Source of the DNA: Crocinitomix sp.
Lineage (GTDB): Bacteria; Bacteroidota; Bacteroidia; Flavobacteriales_D; Crocinitomicaceae
Reading direction: 5' to 3'
Assembly: GCA_020849935.1 (NCBI GenBank)
Contig: JADZFJ010000570.1
Span: 1 to 8,509, forward strand
Length of the DNA stretch: 8,509 bases
The translations under genes were made by a program, and so were the position numbers. Under the pieces are notes generated by a model that searched no databases, had not been told where the DNA came from, and saw nothing but the letters and a program-made list of their open reading frames with translations. Positions 5,636 through 8,509 of this stretch are shown one piece after another; within the stretch, counting starts at the first letter, position 1, and every line of letters begins with the position of its first letter.

Positions 5636-6553
5636 ATGGTTGACATCACATTTAAAACATACACACTTCGAAAAGCAATTGCAACGGCCATTGTAAAAGT
5701 TTCAAAACAAGAAACCATTGATGCAATTATCAACAGACAAGTTCCAAAAGGAGATGTTTTTGAAATGGCAAAAGCGGCAGGGCTTTTAGGCGTAAAAAAG
5801 ACCCCTGATTTGCTTCCGGATTGTCATCCACTGCCTATTGAGTTTACTGCTATTAGGTATCGCATTGACGGATTAGAAATTCACATTGAACTCGAGGTTC
5901 ATACGATTTACAAAACCGGTGTTGAAGTGGAGGCCATGCATGGAGCAAGCGTTGTTGCACTCACCATGTATGATATGTTGAAACCTATTGATAAAGGCAT
6001 TGAGATTTCAACGATGCGGCTCATTGAAAAAAAAGGAGGCAAATCGGATTTCAAAGACAAGTTTAAAAACAGAAAAGATTTAAAGGCGGCCGTCATTGTT
6101 TGCTCGGATACTATTTCAACCGGACAAAAAGAAGACAAAGCTGGAAAAGCAATCATCGCTAAATTAAAAACCTGTGGTGTTGAAATTGGTGCGTATGAAA
6201 TTATACCAGATGAAAAAGATCAGATCCAGAATTGTGTCCATCGTTTTTCAAAAGACAAATACAATCTGCTCATCTATACTGGAGGAACAGGGCTATCTGC
6301 CAGAGATGTCACACCTGAATCGATTGAGCCTTTACTTGATCGAAGAATCAGGGGAATTGAAGAGTCCATCCGAAATTATGGACAAGACCGAACGCCTTAC
6401 TCGATGCTATCACGCAGTGTTGCTGGTGTAAAAGGCAACATGTTAATTCTTGCTCTTCCAGGTTCAACCAACGGAGCAAAAGAAAGTATGGACGCAATTT
6501 TTCCTCATGTCCTTCACATTTTTGGAATCTTAAATGGCAATCGCCACGATTAA
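5636..6553 (+). CDS. Bifunctional MoaC-Mog: cyclic pyranopterin monophosphate synthase plus molybdopterin adenylyltransferase
   Basis: This protein fuses two Moco enzymes. The N-terminal MoaC domain (about 1-138) completes cyclic pyranopterin monophosphate from the MoaA product. It shows MVDIT at the start, KGDVFEMAKAAGL (38-50), LPDCHPLPIEF (60-70), TGVEVEAMHGAS (94-105), the catalytic-type YDMLK (112-116, Asp113 and Lys116) and EKKGGKS (131-137). The C-terminal MogA/MoaB domain (about 148-305) binds molybdopterin and adenylylates it before MoeA acts. It shows VCSDTISTGQKEDKAG (155-170), YTGGTGLSARDVTPE (214-228) and LALPGSTNGAKE (272-283). The two steps are at different stages of the pathway, so the fusion probably coordinates supply rather than channelling. 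Fusions in this order (MoaC then Mog/MoaB) are known in Bacteroidota. The ATG at 5636 matches the canonical MoaC start. The stop is directly followed by the start of the broken heme A synthase gene (zero spacing). Confidence 0.93.
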   Translation: MVDITFKTYTLRKAIATAIVKVSKQETIDAIINRQVPKGDVFEMAKAAGLLGVKKTPDLLPDCHPLPIEFTAIRYRIDGLEIHIELEVHTIYKTGVEVEAMHGASVVALTMYDMLKPIDKGIEISTMRLIEKKGGKSDFKDKFKNRKDLKAAVIVCSDTISTGQKEDKAGKAIIAKLKTCGVEIGAYEIIPDEKDQIQNCVHRFSKDKYNLLIYTGGTGLSARDVTPESIEPLLDRRIRGIEESIRNYGQDRTPYSMLSRSVAGVKGNMLILALPGSTNGAKESMDAIFPHVLHIFGILNGNRHD

Positions 6554-7024
6554 ATGGAAGCGAATCCAAATCCAGAAATTCCTATTTCCAAATCAATTGG
6601 GTACTGGCTATTGATTGGCGCATTTCTGGTATTGCCGATGATTATGCTTGGCGGGGCTATACGCAATTGTCGCATTCAGGATTATCAATGGTTACCTGGA
6701 AACCCTGTCACCGGATTTATTCCACCACTCAATCAGGAAAATTGGATTTCAGAATTTGAAGCCTACAAAACTAGTCCTGAATATAAATTACGCAACTATA
6801 ATTTTTCATTGGAAGAATTCAAAGAAATTTATTGACCTGAATTTCTACATCGTTTGCTTGGAAGAATTACAGGAATCGTTTTTATGATTCCTTTTTTGTA
6901 TTTTTTGATTCGCCAAAAATTAAGAAATCCAAAACTGAAACGCCATTTGATCATTATCTTTCTACTAGGCGTTCTGCAAGGATTTACGGGCTGGCCGTCA
7001 AATGAGCCTAACCCAAGCTTTTAA
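6554..7024 (+). pseudogene. Heme A synthase (CtaA/COX15) pseudogene: internal stop and missing 3' half
   Basis: The first 93 codons encode a recognisable CtaA/COX15 N-terminus: a membrane helix (YWLLIGAFLVLPMIMLGGAIR, about 17-37), WLPGNPVTGFIPPLNQENW, and YKTSPEYKLRNYNFSLEEFKEIY. A TGA at 6833-6835 stands where the family has Trp (EIYW-PEFLHRLLGR), a single G-to-A change. The same frame then continues without further stops through the heme-ligand motif EFLHR (6839-6853), a second hydrophobic segment, and LLGVLQGFTGW ending at 6994. There the homology stops; the frame runs into unrelated sequence and ends at TAA 7022-7024. Intact proteins are about 340 residues with eight helices, so over half is missing. 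Intact, it would make heme A from heme O for aa3-type oxidases. TGA is a normal stop here (moeB ends in TGA) and Trp is TGG elsewhere, so recoding is unlikely. Confidence 0.85.
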
Positions 7025-7223
7025 AAACATCACCAAGAACGAAATGCGTGAAGTTTTAAAAGATCATGGAGTAACCTTGATTGGTGCAGGATTAGATGAA
7101 GCTCCGATGGCGTATAAAAACATTGAAACCGTCACGGCAGCACAAACCGAACTAGTTGACGTGGTGGCTAAATTCACCCCTAAATTAGTGCGAATGGCAA
7201 ATGATGGAAGCAGGGAGGGTTAG
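6990..7223 (+). pseudogene. 3' remnant of rtcB (RNA ligase RtcB), about 77 codons
   Basis: From about 6990 the frame reads AGRQMSLTQAFKNITK, matching the GAGRxMSRTQA region of RtcB, the GTP-dependent RNA 3'-phosphate/5'-OH ligase. It continues with LIGAGLDEAPMAYKNIETV, QTELVDVVAKFTPKLVRM and a natural-looking end NDGSREG followed by TAG. Intact RtcB is some 400-480 residues, so only the last fifth or less remains, without most metal- and GTP-binding residues. The conserved Arg of the MSR motif is Leu here, perhaps from decay after inactivation. An open frame from ATG 7002 would give 73 residues, but this ATG is an internal Met of the family, with no promoter or ribosome binding site of its own. 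The fragment starts exactly where the ctaA homology ends, so it marks a deletion or rearrangement junction. Confidence 0.78.
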
Positions 7224-7243
7224 GGTGGCTTGAATGTGCTTAG

Positions 7244-8473
7244 TTACTTTAGATTTCGAGATATGGTTGAAGCTATTAATTTATTGGACTCACGACTAAC
7301 TCCGCAATCGTCTGCATATTTTTTCCAATTAGAAACTACTTCTTGAACTTGATTAATGATTGAAAGTGCATTTTTAACTTTGAAATATGATGCCAATTCG
7401 AGCAAATGTTTTTTTGTTGGATTTGCACTTTCACCAGCAACCAATGTGCTATGCATTCCATGTCCAGAACTTGAAAACGTTAAGTCATACGCTGGAGCCA
7501 CTTTCCAATTTCCATTTGAGTCCATCAAGAATGAAAAATTTTTGCTGTGATCATCTCTGTTATTGGCAAAAACGTTAAAAGCGGCTAAGCGTAATATTTT
7601 TTCATAAGCATCCACATTTCTTTCTAATCTGAAAGCACATTCCATTAAATTGCCATAATCTAAATTACTCAGCCTGAAATTATCATGCATCATGCCTGCG
7701 GCAGAATGTAGGTGCAATCGATCATTACCATGTCTATCAAATCTTTTAGTTCCAAAATAAGTTTTACCAGACACCCCTGTGAAAAGTTCAGATTCACTCA
7801 TTTCTATACCTGAATCCAAGGCCATTTTATAGTAGGCAAATTCGATCGTTGAAATATCCAAACGGTCAAACGAAGATGGGAATTTTATCATCCAATGTTC
7901 ATATCCATCAGGTAACAACTTATCAGAAGCGATTAGATTCTTTGATTTGACATTATATCCCACTAATATTTTAGGGCGGGCACCCCCTGAAGAACCTGCC
8001 AAATTGTATAATTCATCAAGCCTTTCACTTACTTGTCCACTCAAAACGTTGTTTGACGCTGTGGCGATTTCATCTAACTCAATTCCGAAATTCGTCCCTG
8101 ATTCGTCAATTATTTCGGGTCGATAGGTCAAGGCCCCAAGCCCCTTTTTTCCAACATACGCTAATCGATCTAAGGGGGTAATTTCACTTACGTCAATGCC
8201 TTTCGCAATTAGGGCTCGATCAAGTAATAATTTTCCCCAACCATCGGGTAAAGAATCGGCAAAAACACCATATAATCCATCAAACGGTGTTCTATCTGCC
8301 CTGTGAATTTGATCATTTAACTTTAATTTTATTGGAGATATTTCAACATTTCTGTCTATAAAATCCTTATAATATTTAAAATAAATAGAGTGACCTTCGC
8401 TTACTAATTCCCCCAAATCAATTTCTTTATCCTCAAATTGAATAGCGACAATTATTTTTTTTACATGTTCCAT
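7244..8473 (-). CDS. HipA-family serine/threonine kinase toxin
   Basis: HipA toxins phosphorylate targets such as glutamyl-tRNA synthetase and induce growth arrest. This 409-residue protein has the full family architecture. The N-terminal HipA_N/couple region includes FDGLYGVFADSLPDGWGKLLLDR (64-86). The flexible glycine-rich loop AGSSGGARPK (159-168) corresponds to the loop with the autophosphorylated Ser of E. coli HipA, here Ser161 or Ser162. MIKFP (195-199) supplies the ATP lysine, and EFAYYKMALDSGI follows (211-223). The catalytic segment is NVFANNRDDHSKNFSF (300-315), with the catalytic Asp in DDH and Asn312. The metal-binding Asp is in PAYDL (327-331). All key residues are present, so it is probably active. 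It is convergent with the rtcB remnant, 20 bp away. The ATG at 8473 gives the usual N-terminus; the frame stays open upstream to the window edge. A HipB-like antitoxin is expected immediately upstream. Confidence 0.92.
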   Translation of the reverse strand: MEHVKKIIVAIQFEDKEIDLGELVSEGHSIYFKYYKDFIDRNVEISPIKLKLNDQIHRADRTPFDGLYGVFADSLPDGWGKLLLDRALIAKGIDVSEITPLDRLAYVGKKGLGALTYRPEIIDESGTNFGIELDEIATASNNVLSGQVSERLDELYNLAGSSGGARPKILVGYNVKSKNLIASDKLLPDGYEHWMIKFPSSFDRLDISTIEFAYYKMALDSGIEMSESELFTGVSGKTYFGTKRFDRHGNDRLHLHSAAGMMHDNFRLSNLDYGNLMECAFRLERNVDAYEKILRLAAFNVFANNRDDHSKNFSFLMDSNGNWKVAPAYDLTFSSSGHGMHSTLVAGESANPTKKHLLELASYFKVKNALSIINQVQEVVSNWKKYADDCGVSRESNKLIASTISRNLK

Positions 8474-8507
8474 ATTGATTACTCTTATCGATTTTGCGCA
8501 TTCCCTG
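8433..8507 (-). CDS. Possible C-terminal end of a HipB/Y4mF-like antitoxin (partial, overlaps hipA)
   Basis: A minus-strand frame enters from the window edge and ends at TGA 8435-8433, overlapping the first 41 bases of the HipA gene. Its 24 residues include QGMRKIDKSNQ, which faintly resembles the QGK-x-x-(L/V)R-x-DKVNQ stretch at the end of the helix-turn-helix domain in small HipB/Y4mF antitoxins. HipB genes typically sit upstream of and overlap hipA, so position supports it. The resemblance is short, appears two residues shorter than the usual pattern, and the tail is odd. Another frame ends at TAA closer to the edge and could be the true antitoxin end. Confidence 0.25.
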   Translation of the reverse strand, partial: QGMRKIDKSNQYGTCKKNNCRYSI

Positions 8508-8509
8508 AT

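Noticed and set aside
6174..6431. Plus-strand 85-codon frame inside moaC-mog
   Set aside because: Out-of-frame shadow of the Mog domain, no family resemblance.
6833..6835. TGA as recoded Trp or selenocysteine in ctaA
   Set aside because: Trp is TGG throughout, moeB uses TGA as stop, no selenocysteine insertion hairpin is evident, and the gene is truncated downstream anyway.
7002..7223. Independent 73-residue small protein
   Set aside because: It matches the C-terminus of RtcB, with recognisable RtcB sequence also upstream of the ATG (AGRQ), so it is a remnant, not a new gene.
7224..7243. Bidirectional terminator between rtcB remnant and hipA
   Set aside because: Only 20 bp with no usable stem-loop.

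Overview
The window (about 8.5 kb, AT-rich) looks like a Bacteroidota chromosome. Three signs point there. Genes generally lack Shine-Dalgarno sequences and start in A-rich leaders. Two promoters carry a perfect Bacteroidota-type -7 element (TAnnTTTG). The proteins resemble Flavobacteriia/Sphingobacteriia versions of their families, for example the MoaC-Mog fusion and a MoaE with a VPVFGKE C-terminus. I cannot assign a genus.

Layout: (1) 1-165, minus strand, the N-terminal 55 residues of a Crp/Fnr-family regulator with FNR-like cysteines. (2) 166-353, a divergent regulatory region. (3) 354-2965, moeA followed by a tryptophanase gene (tnaA), both plus strand. (4) 2966-3076, a second regulatory gap with an operator and promoter. 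(5) 3077-6553, a tight plus-strand operon: TauE/SafE-type anion exporter, moaD, moeB-rhodanese, moaE and a moaC-mog fusion. (6) 6554-7223, two broken genes joined head to tail: a heme A synthase (ctaA/COX15) with a TGG-to-TGA stop that loses its 3' half, fused at a short microhomology to the last ~75 codons of an RNA ligase rtcB. (7) 7244-8473, minus strand, a HipA-family kinase toxin, with the possible end of its HipB-like antitoxin running off the window edge.

The genes of regions 3 and 5 cover most of molybdenum cofactor (Moco) synthesis: MoaC (cPMP formation, second step), MoaD/MoaE/MoeB (sulfur insertion giving molybdopterin), Mog (adenylylation) and MoeA (molybdate insertion). MoaA (first step), MobA/MocA-type nucleotide attachment and any Moco enzyme are not in the window. 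An exporter of sulfite-like anions and a PLP beta-eliminating lyase sit inside the cluster.

The most interesting regulatory signal is a shared architecture in front of moeA and in front of the exporter/moa operon. Both have an FNR-like TGAT-N4-ATCA palindrome whose centre lies exactly 29.5 bp upstream of a TAnnTTTG element, the geometry of a class II activator site. With the divergent Crp/Fnr gene next door, this suggests a small anaerobic (or NO/redox) regulon controlling Moco supply together with tryptophanase and the exporter. The right end shows genome decay: a deletion fusion followed by a toxin gene. I saw no RNA gene, CRISPR array or insertion sequence.
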